Part shown: positions 42,973 to 52,185 of the stretch, piece by piece
Numbering within the stretch: position 1 is the first letter of the stretch
Layout of the letters: every line of letters begins with the position of its first letter
Notes under the pieces: generated by a model
What the model saw: only the letters and a program-made list of their open reading frames with translations
The model's database searches: none
Told to the model about the DNA's origin: nothing
DNA from: JANOXC01 sp031418215
Lineage (GTDB): Bacteria; Bacteroidota; Bacteroidia; AKYH767-A; OLB10
Assembly: GCA_031418215.1 (NCBI GenBank)
Contig: JANOXC010000103.1
Span: forward strand, 1 to 64,000
Direction: 5' to 3'
DNA length: 64,000 bases
Program-made: the position numbers and the translations under genes

Positions 42973-45900
42973 ATGCCGTTATTTCAGGAATCCATCATTC
43001 GTAAATATTTAAACATTCTTGATGCTGAAGATGTAGAAAACGCATTTGCTCGCTTTAAACAAGTTTACAGTCCCAGTAAGATTCTAAATATTAAAAAAGC
43101 CAAGGAAGAACAATACCAGGAAGGTTTTATTAAAGATGTGTTTGGAACGGTATTGGGCTATGCTGTTTTTCCTGAGGAACCTTTTAACATTCAAACTGAA
43201 AAGAAAAATGAATCGGATGCTAAAAAAGCAGACGGGGCCATTTTCAAAGGCGACATTGTTATTGGTGTCATTGAACTAAAAGATAATACAACAAAAAACC
43301 TGGATGCTGTAAAAGACCAGGCATTTGGTTATAAAAATAATCATAAGGAATGCAGCTATGTAATTACATCCAATTTTCACAAACTACGGTTTTATGTTGA
43401 CGATGCTACGGAATACGAAGAGTTTGACCTATATAATTTAGATAAAGAAAGCTTTAAGCGATTTTATCTTTATTTAAGAAAAGATGGTCTGTTAGACAAG
43501 AATGTTCCTAAATTGCTAAGGCAGGAAACGAAATTTCACGAAGAGAATATTACCAAAAGTTTATATAAAGACTATTCTAATTTCAAAAATAACTTTTTCC
43601 AAAATGTTGTAAAGAACAACCCACAGTTTGATAAGCTGATCTTATTTAAAAAATCTCAGAAATTTTTAGACAAAGTGTTATTTGTACTTTTTGCTGAAGA
43701 CAAAGGATTGGTAAACACTAATTCCATTATACAGATCGTAGAAAAATGGCAGGCATTAAAGAATGATGCCTTTGACACACCCAAACCATTGTATCAGTTG
43801 GTAGCGCTCTTCTTTAACAACTTGTATAATGGAAAAAAAGACCAGGCAGGAAATGTACTCATCCCGGAATTTGGTGGTGAAATATTTGCACCTGACAATA
43901 TTCTTGATACCTTAACTGTAGATGATTCAGTTTTGCAAAACGACTTGCTGAATCTTTCTAAATATGATTATAATACAGATGTTGATGTAAATATCCTGGG
44001 ACATATCTTCGAACACTCCCTTAGTGAAATTGAAGAGGTGGAGGCAGAATTAAAAGGCGAAACTGCAGATAAATCCAAAGGCAAACGTAAGAAAGATGGT
44101 GTTTACTATACTCCAAAGTATATTACGAAGTATATTGTTGACAACACCATTGGTAAATTATGTGCCGATAAAAAAGTAGCGCTTGACTTAAACATCGACA
44201 TCGCTGTTTTCGAATACCAAAAAGCAGATGGTAAGTTAAACACCAAAGGCCAGGCATTATTTGAAACCTTAAAAAATTATAAAGATTGGTTACTCACTTT
44301 AAAAATAGTTGACCCTGCTTGTGGCAGCGGCGCTTTTTTGAATCAGGCTGTTAATTTTTTAGTGGATGAACATAAATTTATAGATGATGTTATTGCTGAG
44401 TTAACCAACACGCCGTTACGTTTGTTTGATACCGACATTGCCATTTTGGAAAATAATATATATGGTGTTGACATCAATGAAGAAAGTATTGAAATTGCCA
44501 AACTATCCTTATGGCTACGAACGGCTCGCTCAGGCAGAAAATTATCTAATTTAAGCAATAACATAAAATGCGGTAATTCATTAATTGACGACCCTGCCGT
44601 TGCCGGTGATAAAGCCTTTAACTGGCAAAAAGAATTTCCTGAAGTGTTGGCAAATGGCGGCTTTGATGTGGTGATTGGAAATCCGCCTTATGGTGCTTTT
44701 ATTAATAACATTTCAAAAGAATATTACCAAAATATTTATACCACATTGCAAGGCAATTTTGAAATATATTTTCTATTTATTGAGTTGGTCTCCAAAATAA
44801 TAAAATTCAAAGGAAAAGTTGCATATATTTCTCCTGACACGTGGATTAAAATTCCACAAGCAGAAAAACTAAGAACTCACATACTAGAAAATTACGGTAT
44901 TAATAATATTGTTGTTTTCAGTCAACCTGTTTTTGCTGACGCTAGTGTTAATTCCATTGTATTTAATTTAACTTATAAAGAATTAAATAGTGAATGTCAA
45001 ATCATTAACATTGATTCTAAAGTGAATGGCGCTAGTTTTTTGATTGAACAAACAAAAATTATTAAAACTGAAAATTGGAAAAAATCTGATGACCATCAAT
45101 TTCAAGTTTTTCAAAATGCTGATGATATCATTTTAATTGAAAAAATGAATTTTATGGCTACGAAAGGTGAAAACATATTTGATGTTTGCCAAGGAGTGGT
45201 ACCATATTCGACAGAGAATCTAACAAAAGAAGAAATTAAAAACAGAATTTATCATAGTAACACAAAAATAAATTCTGATTATGGAATTTGGTTACAAGGT
45301 AGGGCCATTAAAAGATATTCATTAAACATTGCAAACAAAGAATTCTTGAAATACGGGGATTGGCTTCATAGAGCAAGGCAACCTAAATATTTCACAAATG
45401 AGAGAATTTTAATTCAAGAAATTACTGGAGGGAATCCACCTAGAATCTCTGCCGTAAATTGTAATGTTATTTTATATCATGATCCAGGAATAATTTCTTG
45501 TTTAAATAGTTCAAATCTTGACATAAGATATCTGTTGTCAATAATAAATTCAAAATTGCTTTCATGGTATAATATTAAAAATTCTCCAAAAGGAAATCGA
45601 ACTGTATTTCCCAAAATACTCATTGGAGACATTCGAAGATTTCCGATAATTGAAAGTAATATTTTAATTCAAAAACCTTTTATTGAAAATGTAAATCAAA
45701 TGCTTTCCTTAAATTCGGAATTGCTTGAGGCACACAAAAAATTCCAAAGAAGCATAGAAAGAAAATTTGCCTTAAAAGAATTATCCAACAAGCTGCAAGA
45801 CTGGTACCTGCTTACCTATGCAGATTTTATTAAGGAACTAAGTAAAAAGAAAATCAAACTATCACTGGCTGATGAAGCGGAATGGGAAGGATATTTTTTA

Positions 45901-46026
45901 GCAGAGCAGAAAAAAGCACTTGATTTAAAAGCGCAGATTGATGCCACAGATAAAGAAATTGACCAAATGGTGTATGCCCTGTATGAATTAACACCTGAGG
46001 AAATTAAAATTGTGGAAAACAGTTAA
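42973..46026 (+). CDS. Type IIG restriction-modification enzyme (fused nuclease-methyltransferase-specificity)
   Basis: 1017 aa. The N-terminal domain has the PD-(D/E)xK-like nuclease signature ADGAIFKGDIVIGVIELKDN (Glu101-x-Lys103, with an upstream Asp). The methyltransferase domain is gamma-class N6-adenine type: motif I DPACGSGAFL (Asp447) and catalytic NPPY (Asn570). The C-terminal part has a target-recognition region (LNIANKEFLKYGDWLHRARQPKYFTNERILIQEITGGNPPRISAV...IIN SKLLSWYNI) and an acidic helical end. One protein thus both methylates and cuts, using a single TRD. It is a stand-alone defence gene; hipBA follows 199 nt downstream. Recognition sequence unknown. Confidence 0.93.
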   Translation: MPLFQESIIRKYLNILDAEDVENAFARFKQVYSPSKILNIKKAKEEQYQEGFIKDVFGTVLGYAVFPEEPFNIQTEKKNESDAKKADGAIFKGDIVIGVIELKDNTTKNLDAVKDQAFGYKNNHKECSYVITSNFHKLRFYVDDATEYEEFDLYNLDKESFKRFYLYLRKDGLLDKNVPKLLRQETKFHEENITKSLYKDYSNFKNNFFQNVVKNNPQFDKLILFKKSQKFLDKVLFVLFAEDKGLVNTNSIIQIVEKWQALKNDAFDTPKPLYQLVALFFNNLYNGKKDQAGNVLIPEFGGEIFAPDNILDTLTVDDSVLQNDLLNLSKYDYNTDVDVNILGHIFEHSLSEIEEVEAELKGETADKSKGKRKKDGVYYTPKYITKYIVDNTIGKLCADKKVALDLNIDIAVFEYQKADGKLNTKGQALFETLKNYKDWLLTLKIVDPACGSGAFLNQAVNFLVDEHKFIDDVIAELTNTPLRLFDTDIAILENNIYGVDINEESIEIAKLSLWLRTARSGRKLSNLSNNIKCGNSLIDDPAVAGDKAFNWQKEFPEVLANGGFDVVIGNPPYGAFINNISKEYYQNIYTTLQGNFEIYFLFIELVSKIIKFKGKVAYISPDTWIKIPQAEKLRTHILENYGINNIVVFSQPVFADASVNSIVFNLTYKELNSECQIINIDSKVNGASFLIEQTKIIKTENWKKSDDHQFQVFQNADDIILIEKMNFMATKGENIFDVCQGVVPYSTENLTKEEIKNRIYHSNTKINSDYGIWLQGRAIKRYSLNIANKEFLKYGDWLHRARQPKYFTNERILIQEITGGNPPRISAVNCNVILYHDPGIISCLNSSNLDIRYLLSIINSKLLSWYNIKNSPKGNRTVFPKILIGDIRRFPIIESNILIQKPFIENVNQMLSLNSELLEAHKKFQRSIERKFALKELSNKLQDWYLLTYADFIKELSKKKIKLSLADEAEWEGYFLAEQKKALDLKAQIDATDKEIDQMVYALYELTPEEIKIVENS

Positions 46027-46170
46027 ACAACTTTACCGGTACTGCTGCTTACACTCCATTTTCTACCGGCAGTTGGTGAAAATTACCTGATTGGAATTTC
46101 TAGCCAACCACCCTCCGATTCCCACTTTTTAGCCATTCCAAACATCGCAACAAAGTAAAAAATAATTCGT

Positions 46171-46227
46171 ATAATGTTTAATAGTATGAACAAATATTGT
46201 ATATTTGTACATAATAACGAACATTAT
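46171..46227. promoter_or_regulatory. Long dyad operator at hipBA
   Basis: A 57-bp imperfect palindrome centred on 46199. The core is CAAATAT-TGT-ATATTTG (perfect 7-bp arms) and the outer arms are ATAATGTT / AACATTAT. It overlaps the -7 box of hipB (46200-46207) and reaches the hipB start, so a HipB dimer or dimers bound there would repress the operon. Confidence 0.75.
46200..46207 (+). promoter_or_regulatory. -7 box for hipBA
   Basis: TATATTTG, exact consensus, inside the operator palindrome. The ATG of hipB is 18 nt downstream. Confidence 0.65.
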
Positions 46228-46546
46228 GAAGCGACAAACATTTGCCTTGCCCTCTTCAGAAAGAATATTAAAGGAAATGGGAGAAAACATTAAGCTTGCC
46301 CGACTCCGCAGGAAATTGAATGCGGCACAGGTAGCAGAACGAGCTAACATTAGCAGGGTAACATTATGGAACATAGAAAAGGGATCGCCGGCTGTGGGCA
46401 TGGGAGCTTATTGTCAAGTGTTATTTGTATTGGGACTTGAAAAAGATTTGCTAAAAGTGGCGGCAGATGATAAGCTTGGAAGAAAATTACAGGATGCAGA
46501 ATTAACGGTAAGAGAACGAGCCCCTAAAAAAAGAAATACCCAATGA
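46226..46546 (+). CDS. hipB: HipB-like antitoxin, XRE-type HTH regulator
   Basis: 106 aa from the ATG at 46226; an earlier in-frame TTG at 46205 sits in the operator and -7 box. The helix-turn-helix (NIKLARLRRKLNAAQVAERANISRVTLWNIEKGSPAVGMGAYCQVLFVLGLEKDLLKVA) is a full-length XRE domain. A basic tail follows (VRERAPKKRNTQ). It overlaps hipA by ATGA, which couples the two. HipB neutralises the HipA kinase and represses the operon, and the dyad at the promoter fits that. The tail is a little longer than in short HipB proteins. Confidence 0.88.
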   Translation: MKRQTFALPSSERILKEMGENIKLARLRRKLNAAQVAERANISRVTLWNIEKGSPAVGMGAYCQVLFVLGLEKDLLKVAADDKLGRKLQDAELTVRERAPKKRNTQ

Positions 46547-47799
46547 GAGCTAAAAAAGACATACTTGTTTATGCACATTGGGAAGAATTTAATGAACCTT
46601 TTCTGATGGGGATTCTTACATCAACTCCTGCAAAAGGAAAAGAGGTGTTTTCATTTGAATATTCTGGTGAATGGCTAAAAAAAGGATACACTTTTATGTT
46701 AGATCCTGAATTGCAGCTTTACCCGGGGCAATATTTCCCACACGATGAAAAACCAAATTTTGGTGTATTCCTTGATTCTTGCCCTGATCGCTGGGGCCGC
46801 GTATTAATGGACAGGCGGGAATTTGCACTTGCAAGAATGGAAAATCGTGCGGCTAAAAATCTATTAGAATCAGATTATCTTCTTGGTGTGTTTGACGGAC
46901 ATCGGATGGGGGGATTACGTTTTAAATTAAATTCAGAAGAAAATTTTCTGAATGATGATTCAAAAATGGCTACTCCACCTTGGACCTCTTTACGAGAATT
47001 AGCCAAAGCTTGTACAAGATTTGAAGAAGATAATATAGATGATAAAGACTATCTGAAATGGATAAATTTATTAATTGCGCCCGGTTCATCACTTGGTGGT
47101 GCAAGGCCTAAAGCCAGTGTATCAGATGTAAAAAATCATTTATGGATTGCTAAATTTCCTAGTGTTAACGATGATAAAAATATCGGCGCATGGGAATTAG
47201 TTGCGAACCGGTTAGCAGTGAATGCTGGACTTTCTATTTCGCAAGGCGATGCAAAACAATTCAATAATAAATATCATACTTATCTCACGAAGCGATTTGA
47301 CAGAAATGAAAATGGTCAACGTATTCATTTCGCCTCTGCAATGACTTTGTTAGGTTATTCTGATGGCACCAATCATACTACAGGAGCCAGTTATTTTAAC
47401 ATAGCCGAATTTATTATAAAAAATGGGAGTAACGTAAATGAAGACCTGGAAGAATTATGGCGTAGAATTGTTTTTTATGTCTTGGTAAAAAACACAGATG
47501 ATCATTTAAGAAATCATGGCTTTCTATTAACCTCTACAGGATGGAAATTATCACCGGCTTATGATGTCAATCCTGTTGAATATGGCACCGGACTTAGTCT
47601 GAATATTTCGGAAAAAGACAATGCACTTGATCTTGAACTGGCATTAAGTGTTTCAGCGTTTTATCGGTTGGATGTTAAAAAAGCAAATACAATAATTGAA
47701 CAAATTAAATCTTCAGTAAGCAAATGGCGAAGTGTTGCAACTGATATTGGCATTTCACGTCAGGAGCAGGACAGAATGAAAAATGCTTTTGAGAAGTAA
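46543..47799 (+). CDS. hipA: HipA-like Ser/Thr kinase toxin
   Basis: 418 aa, full length. The HipA N-terminal subdomain (MGILTSTPAKGKEVFSFEYSGEWL) is followed by PGSSLGGARPKASV, the glycine-rich loop where HipA enzymes autophosphorylate. The catalytic loop reads NTDDHLRNHG (Asn317-Thr-Asp319) and the Mg-binding Asp is Asp341 in LSPAYDVNP. In the loop the canonical Lys is Arg (HLRNHG in place of HxKN), a common variant. In E. coli HipA phosphorylates GltX; related enzymes act on other aminoacyl-tRNA synthetases or translation factors. The target is not known here. It converges with mfd over 47 nt. Confidence 0.9.
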   Translation: MRAKKDILVYAHWEEFNEPFLMGILTSTPAKGKEVFSFEYSGEWLKKGYTFMLDPELQLYPGQYFPHDEKPNFGVFLDSCPDRWGRVLMDRREFALARMENRAAKNLLESDYLLGVFDGHRMGGLRFKLNSEENFLNDDSKMATPPWTSLRELAKACTRFEEDNIDDKDYLKWINLLIAPGSSLGGARPKASVSDVKNHLWIAKFPSVNDDKNIGAWELVANRLAVNAGLSISQGDAKQFNNKYHTYLTKRFDRNENGQRIHFASAMTLLGYSDGTNHTTGASYFNIAEFIIKNGSNVNEDLEELWRRIVFYVLVKNTDDHLRNHGFLLTSTGWKLSPAYDVNPVEYGTGLSLNISEKDNALDLELALSVSAFYRLDVKKANTIIEQIKSSVSKWRSVATDIGISRQEQDRMKNAFEK

Positions 47800-47846
47800 T
47801 TGTATTCTTAAAGGCCGCAAATAATTCATTTCCGAATTTAATTCTA

Positions 47847-50800
47847 CTATTCAGCAATGAGTATACTTTTTTCAAGGATACGATCAAAAACACGAATCGC
47901 CTCTTCAACAGTTTGAATAGAGGTAAATGACAAACTAAGTTTGCTCTTCTCCTCCTTCATCTTACACAACCGTGGATTGGCTTGCACAAACTGCAAAACA
48001 TTTGCAAATCTTGAAGTCTGAAAATATCCGGATTCAGAATTGCTGATAAAGTAACCTTTCAATAATTTATTTTTCAAAATAATTTTCTCAAAACCAATTT
48101 CTCGAGCTCGCCAGCGCAGACGAATCGTATGCATTAAATCATAAATTTGCTTTGGAGGAGCACCAAAACGATCGCGGAGATTATTCTCATATGCTTTTAG
48201 CTTTTCTTCTGTTTCCAGTTCATCCAATTCTTTATATAAACTAAGTCGTTCAGAAATACTAGTTACATAATCATCAGGTATGCGCATTTCGAGGTCAGTA
48301 TCAATTTGACAATCATTGACGAATTTCTTTTCTTCCTCCACAGGAAATAAATCCTTGTAGTCTGTTTCTTTTAATTCCTGCAATGCTTCATCTAAAATTT
48401 TCTGGTACATTTCATAACCAATTTCTGAAATGAAACCGCTTTGTTCGCCGCCCAATAAATTTCCCGCACCGCGAATGTCAAGGTCACGCATGGCGACGCT
48501 AAATCCGCTTCCCAGTTCTGCATGTTCCTCAATGGCTTTTAGTCGTTGTCTTGCTTCAGGCGTCTGAACCGTAAGCGGTGGTGCCAACAAATAACAAAAT
48601 GCTTTTTTATTGGAGCGCCCAACCCGTCCACGCATTTGATGCAAATCACTTAGTCCGAAATTTTGCGCATTGTTGATGATGATGGTATTGGCATTGCTGA
48701 TATCCAATCCCGATTCAACGATTGTTGTGGAAACGAGGACATCATTATCACCTTCAATAAAATTCATTAAAACATTTTCCAATTGATCTCCATCCATTTG
48801 TCCATGCCCAACTTCTACCCTCACTCCCGGACACAACTTCTGTATCATTACAGCAATGTCATGAATATCGCCAATCCTGTTATGAATGAAAAACACCTGT
48901 CCGCCACGCGACACTTCATAAAGAATTGCTTCTTGAATTAACTTATCATTAAACACATGCACTTCAGTATTCACCGGAAAACGATTTGGTGGCGGTGTAT
49001 TAATAACTGACAAATCTCTTGCTCCCATCAATGAGAATTGTAGCGTTCGGGGAATGGGTGTTGCTGTTAATGTTAATGTATCAACATTGATACGCACTGC
49101 TTTTATTTTTTCCTTTGCTGCTACCCCAAACTTTTGTTCTTCATCAATAATAAACAATCCCAAATCTTTAAATACAATGTCTTTGCTTAATAAGCGATGG
49201 GTACCTATCACAATATCAACTTTACCTGATTTCAATTTTTCAATGGTTTCCTTTTGCTGTGCGGCGGTTTTAAATCTACTGATATAATCAATGGTACAAG
49301 GGAAGTTTTTTAAACGTTCGGTAAATGTTCTGTAGTGTTGTGTTGCAAGAATTGTAGTAGGGACTAAAATAGCCACCTGCTTGCCATCGGCAACAGCTTT
49401 GAATGCAGCACGAACCGCTATCTCTGTTTTTCCAAATCCCACATCGCCACAAATCAAACGATCCATGGGAAACTCGCGCTCCATATCTTTCTTTACATCA
49501 ACAGTTGATTTCACCTGGTCAGGTGTATCTTCATAAATGAAAGATGCTTCCAGTTCCGTTTGCATGTAGGTGTCTTTTGTAAATGCAAACCCTTTTTGCG
49601 CACGACGCTTTGCATATAAGGCAATTAGATCTTTTGCAATATCCTTAACACGCTTCTTCGTCTTTTGTTTTAATGTCGCCCAGGTTGTTGAACCAAGTTT
49701 ATTCAACACAGGAGCAGCTCCTTCTTTACCGGTATATCTTGCAATACGGTGCAAAGAGTGTATACTGATATATAAAATGTCGTGATCCTTATAAACCAAA
49801 CGGATGGCTTCCTGAGGTTTTCCACTAACGTCAATTGTTTCCAATCCCGCAAACCGTCCTACACCATGATCAATATGAGTAATAAAATCACCTGGTTTTA
49901 AACTGTATAATTCCTTTAATGTAATGGCTTCAGTCCTGCTGTAATTTTTTCTTAGCCTGAAACGATGATATCGATCGAACACCTGGTGATCGGTGTAACA
50001 AGCAAACTTTAAATCATGATCTATAAACCCTTCATGAATTGCTACATTGAGTGGAAAAAAACTCAATGCTTGACCTTCAAACTCAGCAGGCTTTTTTATG
50101 TCTTCCAAAATAGCATAAATACGCTCCGTTTGCTTCGGCGAATCAGAAAATATAATACTGGAATATTTTTGCTGTTGATTTTTATAAAATTGTTGTACCA
50201 GCAGATCAAAATTTTTATTGAAATGCTGCGGCATTGTCATGCTAAACACAAAGTTTTCCTCATGTTCGAAATAAGATTTGCCACCGAACTCAATATTTCG
50301 ATGTGCGCCAATCCGCTCAATGGTTTGTGCTGCGGTGTCGAACACTTCTGCAATCTTTAATACCACTTGCTGCTCTTCTGAATGATAGGAGTCACCGTAT
50401 TTATCTGAAATCGTATGGAAGGCTGTCTTCAAATACTCCACAATATATTCCAGATTCTTCGACCATATTACTGCCGCCTCAGGTATAAAATCAAAAAACG
50501 ATTGATGCTCTTCTCTAACCAATCCCCTTTGGACATTTGGAATTACCGTCACAAAATGCATGATAGTTTCCGATAATTGTGTGGAAGGATCAAAGGTGCG
50601 GATGGATTCTATTTTGTCGCCATTTAACTCAATTCGAAAAGGCAATTCATGAGCGAAGGAATATATATCGATGATACCACCACGTATGGCAAACTGTCCG
50701 GGTTCATAAACAAAATCATTGCGGTCGAATTCATTCTCTACCAAAAATTCCAACATAAAATCAACTGACAATGACTGGCCAACACGTGCCTCCATTGTGT

Positions 50801-51224
50801 TTCTTTCTAATGTCCGTTTTGTGACAACTTTCTCAATGATAGCTTCGGCATAAGTCACAATCATAAAGTTGCCGCTCCCTTTGGAAATCCTTGTCAACAC
50901 TTCTGCTCGTTGTAACACCTGGTTGTTATCCAATTCATCAAGGTTAAATGGCTTACGGTAAGAAGCAGGATAATACAAGACCTTATTCTCGCCCAACAAA
51001 TTTTCAAGGTTATTTTGGAAGTAAGCCGCTTCTTCCCTGTCGCCCAATATATATACAGCAGGATGCGGCATAGCCAACTGCAATGCAGCAGCAACCACAG
51101 CATCTGCTGATCCAACAAGGCCTTCGAGTTGAAGCTTGTTTTTGCCAGGGGATGAAATGGCTTTTGCCAGGAACCGCACATTGGGGGACTCCTGGTACTT
51201 GTTTAATAACTCTAGTATCGTCAT
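47847..51224 (-). CDS. mfd: Transcription-repair coupling factor Mfd
   Basis: 1125 aa, the usual length. The order is UvrB-homology N-terminal region (YPASYRKPFNLDELDNNQVLQRAEVLTRI, FVYEPGQFAIRGGIIDIYSF), RNA-polymerase-interaction domain (LKPGDFITHIDHGVGRFAGLETI), then the RecG-like translocase (ERE FPMDRLICGDVGFGKTEIAVRAAFKAV with Walker A, VPTTILATQHYRTF, GTHRLLSKDIVFKDLGLFIIDEEQKFGV, LTLTATPIPRTLQFSLMG, VDLDIRGAGNLLGGEQSGF) and a TRCF C-terminal domain. It moves stalled RNA polymerase off DNA lesions and recruits UvrA. No broken motif is seen. Confidence 0.97.
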   Translation of the reverse strand: MTILELLNKYQESPNVRFLAKAISSPGKNKLQLEGLVGSADAVVAAALQLAMPHPAVYILGDREEAAYFQNNLENLLGENKVLYYPASYRKPFNLDELDNNQVLQRAEVLTRISKGSGNFMIVTYAEAIIEKVVTKRTLERNTMEARVGQSLSVDFMLEFLVENEFDRNDFVYEPGQFAIRGGIIDIYSFAHELPFRIELNGDKIESIRTFDPSTQLSETIMHFVTVIPNVQRGLVREEHQSFFDFIPEAAVIWSKNLEYIVEYLKTAFHTISDKYGDSYHSEEQQVVLKIAEVFDTAAQTIERIGAHRNIEFGGKSYFEHEENFVFSMTMPQHFNKNFDLLVQQFYKNQQQKYSSIIFSDSPKQTERIYAILEDIKKPAEFEGQALSFFPLNVAIHEGFIDHDLKFACYTDHQVFDRYHRFRLRKNYSRTEAITLKELYSLKPGDFITHIDHGVGRFAGLETIDVSGKPQEAIRLVYKDHDILYISIHSLHRIARYTGKEGAAPVLNKLGSTTWATLKQKTKKRVKDIAKDLIALYAKRRAQKGFAFTKDTYMQTELEASFIYEDTPDQVKSTVDVKKDMEREFPMDRLICGDVGFGKTEIAVRAAFKAVADGKQVAILVPTTILATQHYRTFTERLKNFPCTIDYISRFKTAAQQKETIEKLKSGKVDIVIGTHRLLSKDIVFKDLGLFIIDEEQKFGVAAKEKIKAVRINVDTLTLTATPIPRTLQFSLMGARDLSVINTPPPNRFPVNTEVHVFNDKLIQEAILYEVSRGGQVFFIHNRIGDIHDIAVMIQKLCPGVRVEVGHGQMDGDQLENVLMNFIEGDNDVLVSTTIVESGLDISNANTIIINNAQNFGLSDLHQMRGRVGRSNKKAFCYLLAPPLTVQTPEARQRLKAIEEHAELGSGFSVAMRDLDIRGAGNLLGGEQSGFISEIGYEMYQKILDEALQELKETDYKDLFPVEEEKKFVNDCQIDTDLEMRIPDDYVTSISERLSLYKELDELETEEKLKAYENNLRDRFGAPPKQIYDLMHTIRLRWRAREIGFEKIILKNKLLKGYFISNSESGYFQTSRFANVLQFVQANPRLCKMKEEKSKLSLSFTSIQTVEEAIRVFDRILEKSILIAE

Positions 51225-51238
51225 TTACTAACTTGCTG

Positions 51239-51246
51239 TAAAGGTA
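51239..51246 (-). promoter_or_regulatory. Possible -7 box for mfd
   Basis: On the minus strand this reads TACCTTTA, one base from consensus (A for the final G), 14 nt from the mfd ATG. Confidence 0.35.
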
Positions 51247-51473
51247 CTGTTTTGGTGATTAAATGATGATGAGATTAGGTGATTAAGTACAATTTATCAA
51301 TTAGCTATTCTGAAAATAATTGATTTTATTTGAAACATAATTATTAAAAGAAAACAGAACCAATTAACAATTACCCAATGACCATTAACATTTAACGGTT
51401 TTCGGGTTTAAGAAGTGGCGGATTTAGAAGCACGAAATGTCAACCTACCACAACTTTTATTAGCAGCAGTAAG

Positions 51474-52157
51474 TTATTTTTCTGCAATTCCATAAGCAAT
51501 ATATTTCCAATTGTCTGGACATACTTTATTTAAAATTAATTCGTCAATTGTTGAAAGCAAATTTCTCTGACTTTCATTTCTTCCAAATGTTCCAAGAACA
51601 CCAGTAGTTTTTATGCTGTAGGTTGAAAAGTCTTTAAGGAATTCTTTCATTTCATTTATAGACACATATCTCCAAGAACTTCCCCAGTTAACAAATCGTT
51701 TTCTCAGTCGTTGGTGAAAGGGAGAAGCAATTAGGTTTTCTGCAAACAAAAGTTTTCCTCCTGGTTTCAAGGCTTTATAAATTTTTTTGAAAACCTTTTG
51801 TTGAATTTCATAATTGTTGTTCCTGCCAATTCCACCAATAATTGATTTGAATACGATAATGTCAAAATAATTTTCATAGGGAATACTACTTGCGTCAATG
51901 TCTTGGTATTTTACAAGCGAAGAAACATTGTGTCGCAAGTGAAGTTGTTCCGCGGTTTTTTTAACATCATTCAGGTCAGAGCAAACTATTGTCTTACCTT
52001 TCAAGGCAAGCCAAAGAGAAAGTCCGCCTTCTCGTCCACCAAGCTCAAGTCCGTTTTGAATTTTGTCCCATTCAATATTTCTGTCCCAATATGAAAGTGC
52101 TTTTGACCACGATTTTATGTCCCATTGGATAATGTCTTTCGTCAATTCTTTTGTCAT
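51474..52157 (-). CDS. SAM-dependent class I methyltransferase
   Basis: 227 aa from the ATG at 52157 (MTKELTKDIIQWDIKSWSK). Longer frames reach upstream into the neighbouring gene's end and are rejected. NGLELGGREGGLSLWLALKGKTIVCSDLNDV is motif I with Glu-Leu-Gly-Gly in place of the usual D-x-G-x-G, and Asp in SDLND is the ribose-contact acid. FDIIVFKSIIGGIG and KALKPGGKLLFAENL are the later motifs. This resembles small-molecule or UbiE/COQ5-like methyltransferases. The codon use (many AAA, ATT, low GC) and position between mfd and an outer membrane gene suggest an insertion, but no mobile element is seen. Confidence 0.75.
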   Translation of the reverse strand: MTKELTKDIIQWDIKSWSKALSYWDRNIEWDKIQNGLELGGREGGLSLWLALKGKTIVCSDLNDVKKTAEQLHLRHNVSSLVKYQDIDASSIPYENYFDIIVFKSIIGGIGRNNNYEIQQKVFKKIYKALKPGGKLLFAENLIASPFHQRLRKRFVNWGSSWRYVSINEMKEFLKDFSTYSIKTTGVLGTFGRNESQRNLLSTIDELILNKVCPDNWKYIAYGIAEK

Positions 52158-52185
52158 TGTTCGGTCTATAATTATTGCTGGTAAC

